From Pegea sp. RAD2-039 (lineage: Eukaryota > Chordata > Thaliacea > Salpida > Salpidae): a DNA stretch of 64,000 nt. The stretch's first letter is position 1. Every line of letters begins with the position of its first letter. The notes beneath the pieces were generated by a model. It saw nothing but the letters and a program-made list of their open reading frames with translations, did not search any database and was not told the DNA's origin. Positions 13,901 through 27,800 of this stretch are shown here, in pieces. The stretch is taken from NCBI GenBank assembly GCA_034620365.1, contig JAQGEQ010000351.1:558001-622000 (forward strand). Reading direction: 5' to 3'. The position numbers and the translations under genes are program-made.

Positions 13901-15450
13901 ATTTCTAAAAGTTTTGTTAATAATAAACTTTTTTATAAATTCATCGAAGTCTTGATAAATATTTTTGAAATAACATGAGATAGATCACAAAACCTTTTAT
14001 TACAAAAAATGAGAATCTTTTAACTTTTTGACATAAACGTCATAATTTAGCTGCTTGCTTATCTTGTAAGGAGTTAAAGCTGAAAATGGTGATTTTTGTT
14101 TTGCGGGTTAAAACCAGGGTTTACATTTAGTAAATTGATAAATCTTTTTTGTATTATAAATTTTAATAATATTGAAATAACTGGAGTATTTTGTTTATTA
14201 TTTTAAGCAAAAGTTTTTAACTAGTAATCTTGCTCATAAAACAAATAATACTTTTTTTGTTTGACAAGTATATATACTAAAAGTATTAATCAAAGATTAT
14301 TTATTTTTATGTAAAACAAATGTTAAAGGATACAACAAAATATTTGTTAAGCTTTCAACAACGAAATGCTTACAGTGACTACATTTTGAAAATTATGTTA
14401 GACATTTGTTATCCCAATAAAAATATCAAGAATCATAAAAGTAATCTCATAAATCAAACCAAACTTATGAATTGATGAAGCCGTTTTACTTAACAAATGG
14501 CTTGTAAAACGAGAAGGCGTTTATGAAGTTACTATTTCAAGTAATTTTGGTTTAGGTGATTATCACCCAAATTCTGAAACATGTTGATATAAGATGCGAT
14601 TTGAACTACAATTCAATAAACAGTTTGAGTTTTCCTATCACTTTTGATAATTAAATTAAACTGATTTATTGTTTGAAGCAATGAGTCAGAAAATAGAAAA
14701 CAAAATATCGACAAAATTATTGCCGAAGTAAATGATGAAAATATATATATCTATAAAATATTTTAATTCGTAACGAAATATAAATACATAACTACTTTCA
14801 GGATAATTGTTCAGCGATTGGAATGATAATGCTGGTATTTATAAATCAAAATCAAGTCATTGCACGGTAACTTCACTATTTAGTGCGAAACTGAACTTTC
14901 TATCAGCTGGCTATTTGAAAAAGTCACTTCAGTGTCATTTAAATATAAAAAAAGTTTGTATCAAACCTTTCAAAGCTATTTTTATGATAAATCAGTTTAA
15001 ATCAATAATTTATTTGACTGTATATTGACAGTCTAAATTTAGATGATATAATTAAAAGTAGTACCAGCAAACAATTTTGAAGTTTAAATTAAAATTTTTG
15101 TGATAAGAAATCTGTCATGAAAATCCAGTGTACATGTTAGAATAGGAAAAAGATCTTTAAAAGTATCAAAATAAGGTTTCTTTGAAAAGTTAAAAGAGAA
15201 TAACGTAGATAAAAAATGTACATTTAGTATTTATGTTAGCCTATCACAAAAAAAAAACAGCTTAGATGTAAAAAATGAGATTACAAGAAAAACAAGAAGC
15301 TCAAACATATCATACAAGTACAAGTTATCTTATGATGTAAGGCTCATTCAGAGCTGGCAGTAAAAGCAATGAAATTAGTCTACAAACTCCAAGAAAAGCT
15401 GTCAAAGTCTTTGAGCAGCTTCTTAACCATTCTACAATTAATCGAATAAA

Positions 15451-16686
15451 CTAGCTATGTTGTACAGTTCCATTCTTTAAAACATTTCGTATCGCTCCGT
15501 TGGTTTTAGTTATGATGTTAACCTGTCCTTGTCGTGAACCATTATCCACATCGCTTGTTGCTCTAAGACGTGGAGCTTTCGAAGTAGTGATTGATGGGCC
15601 TTTGTAGCTCGAAATTCGTGTGCAAAAGGGACAAAGTCGCTGACGCCAGTTGATGTAAGTGAAAAGGGCCACAGTGACACCCATGATAATGACAAGGTCA
15701 TCAATCAGTGCCTGCATCCATTCCGTTTTTTCAGCAAAATAAAAATTTGTGAAAAAAATTACAACATCCAACATGAGATCCCAGACACTGACAATCACAG
15801 CATGATGGATGATCTTCTTAAGATGACGAGTCGCGCGTGAATTGCGGCCTGCTCCCTCAGTGGTTGCTCCGTTCTCTTGTGACCTTTTGTGGTGATACAG
15901 AGGTGCAATGAAGAGATAGAGAAGAATGATGTGGAGGATAAAAGAAATAATGATGATGACAGTGATAAAGATGTGATGAATATAAAGATCTTCTGCGTTG
16001 TGACAGTCGGCACTACCGCTGATGACACGTTTGCTAATACTAAACACTAACGGGACCAAGATAAAGTCAATTATGATTAGAATCATGGCTCCGTAGTTAA
16101 GAGCGCTACGAAAACGATTCATGAACTGCTTCCTGCAATGATGAGCGTACATTGATCGCTGCCGTAACCATAACAACAGTGAAATAAAAGAAGTACTCCA
16201 AGTGAGAAGTAGAAAAACAAGATCAGATTTGATTTGACAATAGTGGATGCCTTGGGTGAAAGCGTGGAGCATTTCAAATGATAATTGAACAGTGTAAAGA
16301 ACAACAGCACAGATTGGGCTAGCGATCGAACATAATCTCATCTTCTTTGCAAGGGTATCTGAATCTTCAGCTAAAATCCAATTCTTTATACCTCTTGAGC
16401 TCATCGGATTCGATTGAGTGCTTGCAATTACAACTGAGTGACCATTGTTGTCGATTTTATAAAGCCGTCGACGTCTTTGACGTATCTCAAAAATTATTAA
16501 AGCAACGATAACGTAGATCCCCATAAATATAAAAAGAACAAGAGCTTGCATGTAAAGGAGCTTTAGGATACTGATCTGATCATGTGATTCATGGAGATGA
16601 GTTGTGTTATGATCCTCTATCTGTAAGGATAGATTGGCATCATGATTTTCAGGAGTGTGAAGTTGAAGCTCTTTCTTTTCAGTCAT
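15451..16686 (-). CDS. orphan seven-transmembrane, GPCR-like protein (intronless)
   Basis: One uninterrupted 411-residue ORF with a true ATG. Seven hydrophobic helices lie near residues 43-67, 119-143, 156-176, 198-218, 235-263, 293-316 and 326-346. The N-terminus carries N-glycosylation sequons (NLS, NTT), and the loops after helices 1, 3 and 5 plus the tail are basic, fitting an outside N-terminus. A cysteine just before helix 3 (C150) and one between helices 4 and 5 (C228) sit where GPCRs form their conserved disulfide. Helix 3 ends in WLRQRSMY, not DRY, and helix 7 leads into NWRQRLCPFC, which resembles an amphipathic helix 8 with possible palmitoylated cysteines. I do not recognise the family; NPxxY and other class A motifs are missing. 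A receptor role is inferred from topology. It could also be a non-GPCR 7TM protein. The absence of introns contrasts with most neighbours and could mean an old retrocopy or a lineage-specific family. Confidence 0.85.
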   Translation of the reverse strand: MTEKKELQLHTPENHDANLSLQIEDHNTTHLHESHDQISILKLLYMQALVLFIFMGIYVIVALIIFEIRQRRRRLYKIDNNGHSVVIASTQSNPMSSRGIKNWILAEDSDTLAKKMRLCSIASPICAVVLYTVQLSFEMLHAFTQGIHYCQIKSDLVFLLLTWSTSFISLLLWLRQRSMYAHHCRKQFMNRFRSALNYGAMILIIIDFILVPLVFSISKRVISGSADCHNAEDLYIHHIFITVIIIISFILHIILLYLFIAPLYHHKRSQENGATTEGAGRNSRATRHLKKIIHHAVIVSVWDLMLDVVIFFTNFYFAEKTEWMQALIDDLVIIMGVTVALFTYINWRQRLCPFCTRISSYKGPSITTSKAPRLRATSDVDNGSRQGQVNIITKTNGAIRNVLKNGTVQHS

Positions 16687-16698
16687 AATTATTGAAGG

Positions 16699-16709
16699 TG
16701 AGTCACTTT
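16699..16709. promoter_or_regulatory. TGAGTCA AP-1-type site just upstream of the 7TM start
   Basis: A TGAGTCA heptamer, the AP-1 consensus, lies within about 25 bases upstream of the 7TM gene's ATG (plus-strand reading). It would fall in the 5' leader or core promoter. Support is the motif alone. Confidence 0.15.
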
Positions 16710-19700
16710 GTTTCTCACGCTACTAGATGAGTTTCTTGGTTCAAACAATTTTCAGCTAAAAGTTCAAACTTGAATAAAAATTAACTGTAAATAAACAAGA
16801 GATGTGTTTTGAAAAATTGCAAATCAAAATGTTAATAAGTAATTATAAAGCACATATTGTTTATATACAACAATAATAATGGACTTAATCAGTTATATAT
16901 CATATGTAGTGACTAAATATTTAATGTTTGTTTGTTGATTTTTGTAAATCAAAACAATAGATGATAATATGATGACTTGATAGCAAAATTTAAACCTGAA
17001 GTTTTCTACATAATAATTAATAACAACTTTTTTCTGATATAATCAAAAATTAAACATTCGAAGTTTTTTAAATAATTATAAAAAGTCAAACGTAGTGGAA
17101 GTAGAAAGTTTTTTATTGAGTAAAAATTATTATATTTAAATTTTAAAGACGATAAAGAAATATTATATAATGAGTACAGATTCTAAGAACTCACTTTTTT
17201 ACTTTAATTTATCATAAAAAAGTTACAAGACTGATAAATTAAACTTCTTTTCAGCCATTATACAGATATCCTTTTATATCTTAATACTTACATTATGCCT
17301 CAATCAGTCTTATAAAAAAATGTAAAAATCGTTACTCAAATTTTTGGGCCTAAAATTTTCTATCTGTAATTAAACATCTGATTTCATATAAAAATAAGAA
17401 AGCACAACTCAGTATGAAGTGATATTAATTTTTTAATCTAAAAACGTTATTTGCTTAAGGAAGAGTCATATTACTTGTACTTCCTGTTCAGAACATCTAA
17501 TGTATTCATTATTTTTTTATTCTTAAACTTGCACATAGGTTATGAGACAAAATAGTTGACATCAGATAAAGTTCTTAATTATTGTTAGTACCTTTAACAT
17601 GTATCTAAAGTATCTTCTAATAGTGAATGAAAGATATTTCTTTTTACATTCTTTTTTTCAAATTGAAGAACAAAAGTTTAATCTTTCAAAATCACTCTAA
17701 CTAAAGTAAAACTCACTGAGAGAAAATTCTCAAATGCTTTTGCAATAATGAAGGTCTTTGACTAAAGATTAAATAAAAATAAATGAAACAAAATTGAAAA
17801 TAATAGAATGAAAGTTATTAAGATTAAATTTAAAGTATTTTTAGTTTGAAATATAGTAAGAGTAATACAAAAAAGACACTCTTTAACATGAAACATGAGT
17901 TAGAAATTTCAGAAATGATTTTTCATTTTACATGTTTTTCAACCCAATTCAAGTTTTAGGGAAAAGTAAATATCTCTTTATGATTTACAGTTTACTCAAT
18001 GTAGACACGACTTGTAATCTGAAGTAAAAATAGACTGATTAAGAAGAATGGCAAACAAACTTTTTAATCTATAGAATAGCAATTATAACAATTTATAAAC
18101 TTTAAAAATACTAAACTAAAACTAGTAAAAGAGATGTTGACAGTGATGACTTTTGTGATTAAAGCAGATATACAATTATAAATTAATGGTAATGGACGTA
18201 AAGATGGAAAAAATTGATTTTTAACTTATAAATTACTTATCAGGAAACGTTCAGGACGGCATATCTGCATAATTTAACAGGAATTTATTTAAATAGCTTC
18301 TAGTCTGAGTTCTACAATAAACTATCTGCTAAGCTTCAAGGTTAAAGCTTAAATATCTCTAAAATAATAAAAACTTAATGATAAGCAGCTTATACTCTCT
18401 GAAAAGCCTCTTTGTTTTTTCTCATCATTACAAACATTTTCAGCAATTTTAAGAATGTACCGGCAGAAAATTTGACAAGAAATGAATATAATAATGAACA
18501 TATATTGACAAATTATCACGTAAGGGAAAGATAAGAAGCTTAAAAATTGGAAAGCTATCAATTTTTTAAGTAAAAACTTAAGCAACTGGCTTTTTTCTTT
18601 GATATACGAGCTTTTTGCATGACCAGTTTTTTTCATGTTTCAACTTGTGAACAAAAATTCAAACTTTTTAAACTCATTTATTAAAAAAACAGTTTTATTT
18701 AAATACACTCTAATGTAAGAATTGTTCTGAAACCATTACTGCAAATTTGAGCTTGGCACAACAGAAAGATATCTATTTTATATTTTAAAGAAAAGAAAGT
18801 TTTAAAAACAACTTTTTATAAAATTTTATTGAATTTGTACTTATATTTTTTCTTTTGTTTATTATTATGTAAATTTTTTATGTTCTTGCTTGTAACCTGT
18901 AGCTACGAAAGTTACCTTTCTGCGGTAAAGAAAATGTTTATTTTGTCTTAAGAATAAGAATTTTAAAAATTCATCTTCCAGTTTGACTCTATTTCTTATA
19001 GATATAACTAATACGTACTGAAAAAAGAATCAAAACAACTTTCTGCATCCATTTCTTACTAAAAGTACTTTTATCAATGCAGCTACAAATTGAGTCAAAT
19101 TTTAAACGAAAGAATTTAAGACAAGATAGACATGAAAAGAAAAAAGATTTATCGACAAAACCAGCTTGCCTTATTTTGTAGCTCCATGTAAGCAGCCATA
19201 AATAAAAAAAAAGTTTAAAGGTAGTATTTAATTTATAAATATTTCCTACTATGTTTAAAACAAGATACATATAAAAATTACTTTACAATCTAGTAAATCA
19301 ACTAATCTGTTCATAGTGAATTATTTAATTATAATTTACTGTGAGACAAAAGTTGTTTGAAATCCATTTAATTTTTCAAAATCTTTTTTAAATTATGTTT
19401 AAATTTATGTTTATTAAAAATAAAAGAATTAATTAACTAAAATTAATTTGTTTGTGAAATTTTTTGAAGAAATAAAATAAATAATATTAGTTCTCCACGA
19501 TCAGCTATAATTTGAAAAAAATAACCTAATTTTGCTGTCCTTAGTAATGTAGAAAGAAATTTTATAATTTAAAGTCCTTATATTTTATTATCTTTGCTTT
19601 AAAAGTATCGAACAAATTAGATTGCGATTATTTAAAAATAATTTCAAATTAAATTCATTTATCAGATTAAAACTGATCACAAAAATAACTTTTGTTGAAA

Positions 19701-22700
19701 AGATAATTTTACAGTTGACATATTACTTTTAGAAAAATATTTTGAAATGATATCAAAAAAGATTAGCTTAGCATTATTAAATTTAAAAAAAAATTGATTA
19801 GATAATATTTTAAGGTCGTTATCAATACGCAATTGTTCGATAAAATTTATTCTAAAAACATACTTTAATAAATAGTTTATAAATTATATCTACACTAATT
19901 TTTCTTCCTTCTAGAACAAACTATAAAAAGTTCTAAAACTTTTATCTGTTCAACGCTAGCTTAAGTCTCCAATGTACGCAGAAATTTAATTGACGCAACT
20001 TAAGTATTCGGCCAGAAAAATAAAAGCAGTAAACTGGACATTGCTGACACTGGTGACAGTAAAGTGCTGCATTAGTCAAAGTATTTCTATCAATAATATT
20101 GATCTAAGTTTTATGCTAAAAATATTAATAACATAATTTTTTTAATGTCACTATGCACAGCATAATCAATTTTGCTTCTGTTATATAGGTTAAGAATCAT
20201 AATCACAAGTTTATTATTGGGTTTAATTAGCCTGCAAAAATTAAATTTGTCCAATTTCTATTGAACATATTATCTCAAAGATAAATGTTCAACCCAATAC
20301 CACCTTATTACGCCATGATGGTAATGGAAAAAACATTTTCATAAAATCGATCGCCATTTGGTGTCAACAAAGTTTTGGATCTGTATAAAGTTTATATTAG
20401 ATCAACGTAGAAGGGTTGCATTTAATTTTTTCAACAAATAAAATTATCAATTAAATAATTTTCTACGTTTCAGTACACAAGACTTGTCACCAAAATGTAA
20501 TCGCAAAAGAACAACAAACTAAAAATCCATTAAAAACTAATAAAGTTAAATCTAATTTGAAACTTAACAACAGCTCCTGTAGATTTAAATAATTATTTCT
20601 GAAAAAAAAGATTAACTGTAAATACCCGTCAAATAACAATTAGAAAAGTGGTTGAAAAGAAGGACAACAATCTTTTTTTTATTTTAATGAAATATTCAGT
20701 TAAATTTATATTGTTACAAAAAAATGGTGAAATTGTTGTGGCTCTGAAATATTTTAAAGATTAAACAACATTTTCACTAACAGTTTTCATATAACTACCA
20801 ACTAGAAAATTACTTTCATCAGCTATTTAATTAAAAATTTTGAAAAATAATGAAGTTGATATCATTAATTTTTAGTTTTAAGCAACCTGAATCTCAAATA
20901 TCATAAAATAATGCTACAAAGTAGAGGATGGTATGTAAAAGTCCTTAATTTATGATTTATAAGGTGGGCAAACTTTGTTGTGACAGTCTTAATCATGACT
21001 ATAAAATTTCATTCATACCAAATTAAGTTTAAAGACACCTTATATTGATGAATTATTCATCAATTATTATTCAATCACTTTTGACCATATTTAACCTATA
21101 ATCTTGAAAACTGGCAAACAAAATGTTAGTCTATCTCAACAGTGTTTATTTTGATGAAAAAAACATTTTGAAACTTTATCTTTAGACCTTGATATAGAGC
21201 TGGCAGTTTAATTTCATTTAAAAAATCTGATAAAAATACTTTAAACTTTTAGCGTAATTGCTTGTAATTCAATAAACATGATACAGATATATTTTTTGCC
21301 TTTTTTAGACATGAAAACAGTTTCACTCTTTGAAAATAAAGTTAGGTTTTCCAATTTTTGTAAAAGCTTGTCAACGCATTTTTTGACCTACAATTCAACT
21401 TTTCTTGACCCTATTTCGAATAAAATTCAGCCGACAGCAAAAACAAGTTTTGCTCAAAAATCAAATAACTGATTTTTATATCAAATAGATAATTTTCATC
21501 GTAAAATTTGATAAATTTTGCTCACGAACACAAATGATTAATAATAGTAGAATAAAAAATCACATCCGATAATTAATTAACAAAATCTTTTTTAATATAG
21601 CTTGTAATGTAATCACTGTAAAATTCAATTAATTTATTTCATTTTAATTAAAATTTGTAAATAAAAACTCTACAAAAATATAACACCACAAGTTTATTTT
21701 TTTTAAAACTGATATAAAGTAGTAGAAATAAATTATTATGATAATAATGGTTATATGGTTATAAAAGAAATAACTTTTCAGAAAACTTTTTTAGAATTTT
21801 TCTTAAGCTTCATAATCAGCTTACTTCAAAAGTAGAAAAAAGTGAAATTTAAAAATGAGATATGTGCACACTCAAAAACAATATATTCATTTCTTGCATA
21901 ATTAATGATAAACTTATATTCAATTTAAGATTTTAAAGTTTTGTAATTTAGATTTTGTAAAAGATTGTTTTAAGTTTGTTATGCATAAAAATAATTCGAA
22001 AAATAACAAGTTTTGAACTTTCTAATTATTGAAAAGACTTGAAAACTTACATTTTAGTTAACTGTCAAGTATATCTTAAATAATTAATTTGTTGTTTTTT
22101 TGAAATCAATCCAAGTTAAATAAAGTTTCATAATACTTTAACTTGTTTTAAAGCAAAGATTATAACCATGAAAATGTCAATAACTTACCAACCATCAATA
22201 ATTGAAATAATCGGAAACTTTTTGTATGATTGCACAATTCTTTCTTTAATCTTTTAAACTAACGATTTAAAATAAATAAATAAACAAAATTACAAGCAAT
22301 TCATTAAAAATACTTCTGATTATTATATAACTGGGCAACAATATTATTGTACAAACTAACTTAAACTGCAAATATTTTCGTGTGACAAAACAATTTCTGA
22401 TGGTCTTTGTTAACTGCTGAATTTCTAATGAACAATCCTAGGTTATGTAGCAGATAAAAATTACAATAACTTCTCTTACCATATGTCTAGTAGGTCGAAA
22501 AAAGTTGGCCGAATTGTATAACAAGCTAATCTTTAAATGATCTTTAACAGCTGTTTTTATGCGATGTACAAGTTTTAATACAAAAAGTGAAAACAAATTT
22601 CTAATGGACTGATGTAATTTTTAACGGTTAACCTCCATATCAATTTCCGCTAAAATCTTGTGAAAAAAATTGTAAAAAGCTGAATAAAAATTTAAGCCTG

Positions 22701-23321
22701 GTTCGTTTACTTTGACAAATTTATTAATCATAACCAAAACAAAAATGATTTTACTAAGCCTTGATAAAAATAATAACTGTAGTTTTGATTTTTAACCAGA
22801 TTGTTTACATTACCCTTTATAGCGTAGTAGACTTAAACATAAACAACTAACTGCAAATCTAAAGTTTTTATTTGTAAACTTTGAATTAATTTAGTAATCT
22901 AAGCTGTTACCTGATGTTTTTGCAAATATATTCGCATCGACTTAATTACATCAATTAATTTACATTTGAATAGATTTAGACTATAAAAGCGGATATTGGT
23001 TATTTTTAAGTTACTCTGAAATATTTTATTGGTAATAAATAAAAAAAATATTGAACAAATTCTTTTCAATTTTCTACTGCTTAAGGTATCTGAATTCTAA
23101 ATGAGAAAACAATTTCAATTAAGCTGTATACTCGTCTGACATCCACAACTTGGAAAGATATTTATTTATGAATAAGAATTTGTTTGACTATTATTTAGTT
23201 TCCGAGAAATATTAGAAGAACTTCAAAATACTTAAAATTTTAATTAAACATACTTGAAAGCATCAAAAAGTTGAATGAAAACGTTCTTTTGAATCAAAAA
23301 AATGAAAATAATTCCTAATAA

Positions 23322-23498
23322 AATGTTGTCAAAGGTGACTCTAGGTTGAAAACCTATTCTAGTAAAAACGTCATAGCAGTGAGAGGCCTAAGAGGATTTC
23401 AACATTTCAAAATGCACAAGAAAAGTTCAAATCAGATATTTAAGCAATTACAGGAAGACACTCTTTGTATAAAACTCTTGTGCTATCCAAGATTTTAA
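23322..23498 (+). pseudogene. open coding-like patch, possible exon or gene remnant
   Basis: A 58-codon run with no internal stop ends in TAA. Its composition is less AT-biased than its surroundings, and the peptide has a normal amino-acid mix (for example AVRGLRGFQHFKMHKKSS). It has no early ATG and I found no clear acceptor at its left edge. It could be a fragment of a decayed gene or element, or an isolated last exon. No family recognised. Confidence 0.15.
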
Positions 23499-24160
23499 GA
23501 CTCTACAACGATATTAAATGATATTTATCAGTAAACATAAAGCTTATGAAAAGCGAATAGTGTTCAAAATTTGAATGTAGAAATAAAAGTCTCTTTTTGA
23601 AATTTAAAACTTTAAGTAGTTCGTATTTTAGTGTAAATAACAATTTACTGTAGAGCTTTTCTTCGTGACGAATGGCTGTGTTTACAAAAGTTTATTTCGT
23701 ACCAACTTGTTATTGTCATTTCGTTTTTGAAAGAAATAATTGATATTTGTTTAAAAATCAAACCACTTGTTTGTAGCACTGGAAACATCTTTAATTTCAT
23801 TTTGATCTAATCATACTTTTGTATATTTTTCCTCAATTCATTTAGTTTGAACAATTTAGTCTTCATAACAATAAATAAGTACTTTATAAAAATCTAATCA
23901 ACATTTTCAATATACTTCAAAAAAATTTCACTACCAATTAAAAAGCAGTTTTTCTCTTTAACTACTTAGCTACCTACAGTTTATTTTAAAAGCATGAACT
24001 GTATTATCAATAAAGTGTAATAAAATACTGAGCTTCCAAACCAATATTCTAAACCTCAATTTAATCTAAGTCAACTTCAAGTTTATAAACAATAGGTTTA
24101 AAAAATAGATGCTATATCAAACAGTTTTATAAGAGAGAGAAATGAAAAAAGAGTCAATGA

Positions 24161-24168
24161 TGACGTCA
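24161..24168. promoter_or_regulatory. perfect CRE palindrome (TGACGTCA) in intergenic DNA
   Basis: A full CREB/ATF consensus embedded in a slightly GC-richer spot (ATGATGACGTCATGACG). It lies more than 5 kb from any called gene, so it would have to be a distal element if functional. Confidence 0.15.
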
Positions 24169-24867
24169 TGACGAGAACGAATACAGTTAATTGGTTTAAG
24201 TGATAGAAATTATTAAAATTAACAAAACTGTGAATCAATGATAATCAGACTTTATGTGAAAAAGTTATTATATTGGTTTTATGTTGCACATTAAAATGTT
24301 GATGTAAGCAAACTGAGAACAAAAGATAATAATTTTAAAAACTTGCTGTTAACTATCTGAGTTTTTCAATTATTTTTTATTCATAACTGTTTTTGAGCTT
24401 TAACTTTGTTTTAATCAGCAACTGGTTATAAACTGAAGTCTATTTTAAAGTTATTGATTTGTCACTAAACGAAAAAGTAATAGAAACAAAAATTTGAAAC
24501 TAGTTTTCGTATTTATAAAACTTCAAAAAACTCAAGTAACTGTAGAAAAATTATCTAATTTAAAAGACACCACAAAAAATCTGTAAAAATAAAAAGCGGA
24601 TGTTTGTTAAAATATAAAAAGACTGTCTAATTTTCCTTAATTTGAAACCTTCAATTGAAAAGCCTACTGCACATCATAACAATACAACTTCATTAGTTTC
24701 GGATTTTGTTTCTTAAAGCCATCTTAAATATTTTTTATAAGCTGTAAAAAAATAATAAGAAAGGAATCGATAACAGCTTATAGAATATTTCTCTACTAAC
24801 TTTCAAAACCTAAATTTTAAGAATTAAATAAAATATAACAAACTATCATAAGACTGCAGTCTCTGGA

Positions 24868-24893
24868 AGAAGATAGACCATCTTCTATCTTCT
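24868..24893. repeat. perfect 10-bp stem hairpin
   Basis: AGAAGATAGA and TCTATCTTCT are exact reverse complements separated by six bases. A further purine-rich AGATGGAAGAAGA follows. The function is unknown and chance is possible. Confidence 0.5.
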
Positions 24894-27800
24894 AAAAAGA
24901 TGGAAGAAGAAAGTGTTTCCAAAAGTCAACATGTGTGTTATCTAATTAGTGAAACCTACAGTAGGCAAAGAAAGTTTTCACTTTTTTAAGATTAAACTTC
25001 TTATGTTTCAAATTCAAAGTTTTTAAAATTGATTTGAATTATAAATTAAGTTATAAATGGTATTTAAAAAATTACTAAAGAAAAAGAGACGCCATAGAAT
25101 GCATTTAGTAAACAAATGCAATAAGGCAGAGTTCTATAAATATAAGTCTCACGGCCATTGACTAAAATCAAATAAAAGCTATCACCATATAAAAGTCAAA
25201 ATTAAAAAAAATAAATATTTCATGAAATTGATTTTTCAAAACTAAATTGACTTTGAAACTAAGTCTTTCTTCCTTCTTAATAAATATCCGATAATTTAGA
25301 TAACATTTTAATGTTATATTTGATTATTATTTTTCTATATGATTTAAAAATATAATCTTTAAGAGAAAACTGAAAGTACGTATATTTTCATTATGATTTA
25401 AAGTAATACTTATTAAATTATTATTCACTTAAACAATACTTACATAAGTTTTAAGTTTTTATTGGAATCTACAATGAAAGTAGCAGTATGAAAAAATTAA
25501 ATAATAGAAACTAAAATTAAAAATAGTTTGTCTTTAGTAACGTAAACATTTTCTTTCACGTCGACCAATAATGATATTAAAAGATTAAATTAAATTGAAT
25601 TTATTTCATATATTCGAAAAATTGTAAATCATTTGGAATTACTTTTTTATTCAATGTTTATGTTACGGTATTACCTCAGTAGAATGTACAAACCTTTTAG
25701 AAAACATGATTTTAACACAAATTATATTACTTCTTAAATAGGATAATCTCAACAATAAAACTTCAACTGGTTCTTCTAAAATAATTATACAAAAAACAAT
25801 TAATTTCAAATTCAAAAGTGTAAGTTAACCTTAGTTAAAATATTTTTTCAACCAAACTGGTTTGATCTTTAAGACCATGGCCATTCCGACTGAAAACAGT
25901 TTAACTAAATATTTGTAAAACTCTTTAACAAGCTTTTAGTAGGCTTATAAGATTTTTAAAACATTTTTTTTGTTTTTTTTTATCGTTCAAACAGGTAAGC
26001 TTTCTTGCAATTACAAATTTTTAAAAATATAAAACTCAACTTTCAAAAAAAAGAAATCATTAAAAGTAACTAGCAATAATTACAAAGTAAATGCTTGGGT
26101 GATACTAAAAGGAACTGGGTGTAATTTCTATAAACCATTTTTTTTATTTTTAAGTTCTACAACTCTTTTATATATACGTAAGGTAAGGCTGGAAAAAAAT
26201 ATTTCAAAAGTGATACGAAATCAATACAAGCTTTATAGTAATTTTGATTGGTTTTTGCTTAGTGTCAATTTGTAAAAAAAGCTTTTATAGAATATTCAAC
26301 TTAAATATAAGAATGTTCAACTTTGATAACTTTAAGTTCATCTATATCTTCGCCACTGTTCTATAAACTTGTTTTTATTTAAGAACACATTTTTAGCAAA
26401 GAGATTGATTTTAATTAAAGTTTCTGAGATTTAAATGTTACTAGAGTTTAAATGTATTTAAAAAATAGTTTTATGAAAAATCTGACATACACTACTTTAA
26501 TCAACTAAGTAAAACTAAAATATATAAAATTTCTTAGAAGCAAAATTAATTTCTGTATTTTCAAATTATTGTGTAAGTAGGAAAACAATACTTAAAAAAT
26601 AAGAGAATAAAAACAACCAAATAAATAAACATAGTAATTTGAAAAACAGTCGATTAAATCTTTTAAGTTTGAAATTGTTGATGGCTATTATTCAAAAGCT
26701 TTTTAGAATTTCTATTTACAAATTTCAATCGAATATTTGAGTTTTCCGAAATTTTATTTTATGTTTTCAAACAAATTGAATTTCACTTAACTTAGAATTA
26801 AATTCATTAAAAAGGGTTACTGTCTTACTTTGAATTAGTTGTATTGAGATTAAAAGAATACAAAAACACTGAAATCGTAAAATCTGTCATTATCAGACAG
26901 AATAAAGCAAATTATATATTTATTTGGTTGTTTTGGCTGATAATGATCATTCAGATCTTAATCAAATGGTTTCTACTATCTAATATATCTAGAATAACGA
27001 TTTTACTTTAATAAAATTCAGCTTATCGCTTAGAAACACGCGGAGTAATATTAAAGATAGTTTCTTTATGAAAGTTTAACATTATAAAGTTGCAATTTGA
27101 AATTTACTGAAGAAATAGGTTTGATTATAAACGATTATAAGAAGTATGAATACTAATGAATACTTTATCAATAGTAAGCTTTCGACTGTATCAACTATTA
27201 AAGCTGTAGAACGTATATGGAACTTATATCATTTTACTAAAACTGAACAGCCTATCACATTGAAAAAATTAAAATTGTGCAAATTAATTGAATAAAAATC
27301 AAGAAAATGACTATAAAATAAAAAGAATTAAATCTTATAACTAAAGTCATCTGTAACCTGCGTATAGATATATTTATACTCTTTGTAAAATGTTTTTCGC
27401 CAACTGATTATGCCTGTTATGATGTTTGATTTTTAAAACCTATACAAGCTATAAGCTGGTTTCTCAAGCAAAGTTTCTCAGCCTTTTATCCAAAATTTTC
27501 AGGGTTTTATAAGATTAGTTCAGGTTCAGCTTTTGTCGCAGATAAAAAATAAGATAAAAATTATTTATTCTGTAAAATTATATATTATTTGAGCACATAA
27601 AATTGTCATTTGAAATACTGTATTAAAATTTGTTTTTTTAAGTTAATAGAAAACCGAATATTAATAACAAAATAATATTAGGAATAAATTTCAGTCGTTA
27701 ACTATAAAGAGTTTTTCAAAGCTTATAATAATTACAACTACTAATGCGCTGTCTTTTGCGACCTTCAAAAGTCGAATTATGCTTACTGGGTTACAAATTA

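Larger units (their letters stand above)
7153..15450. other. gene-poor AT-rich interval between the F-box and 7TM genes
   Basis: No ORF here has coding character. The interval holds the F-box gene's upstream region (7153 onward), an ATT microsatellite at 9404, a TCAAGGTCA nuclear-receptor-type half site at 10437-10445, a possible 59-nt exon at 10860-10918, and a TTAA run near 11990. The 73-codon open frame at 14807 lacks family resemblance and good context. Confidence 0.5.

Noticed and set aside
15510-16310. Three shorter minus-strand frames inside the 7TM gene
   Set aside because: They are other-frame shadows of the 411-residue ORF.
18349-19270. Two minus-strand frames of about 95 codons
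   Set aside because: Their translations are phenylalanine-, leucine- and lysine-rich, as expected by chance at this composition. No splice context or family match.
21278-21472. 64-codon plus-strand frame
   Set aside because: No family resemblance, no promoter or splice evidence.
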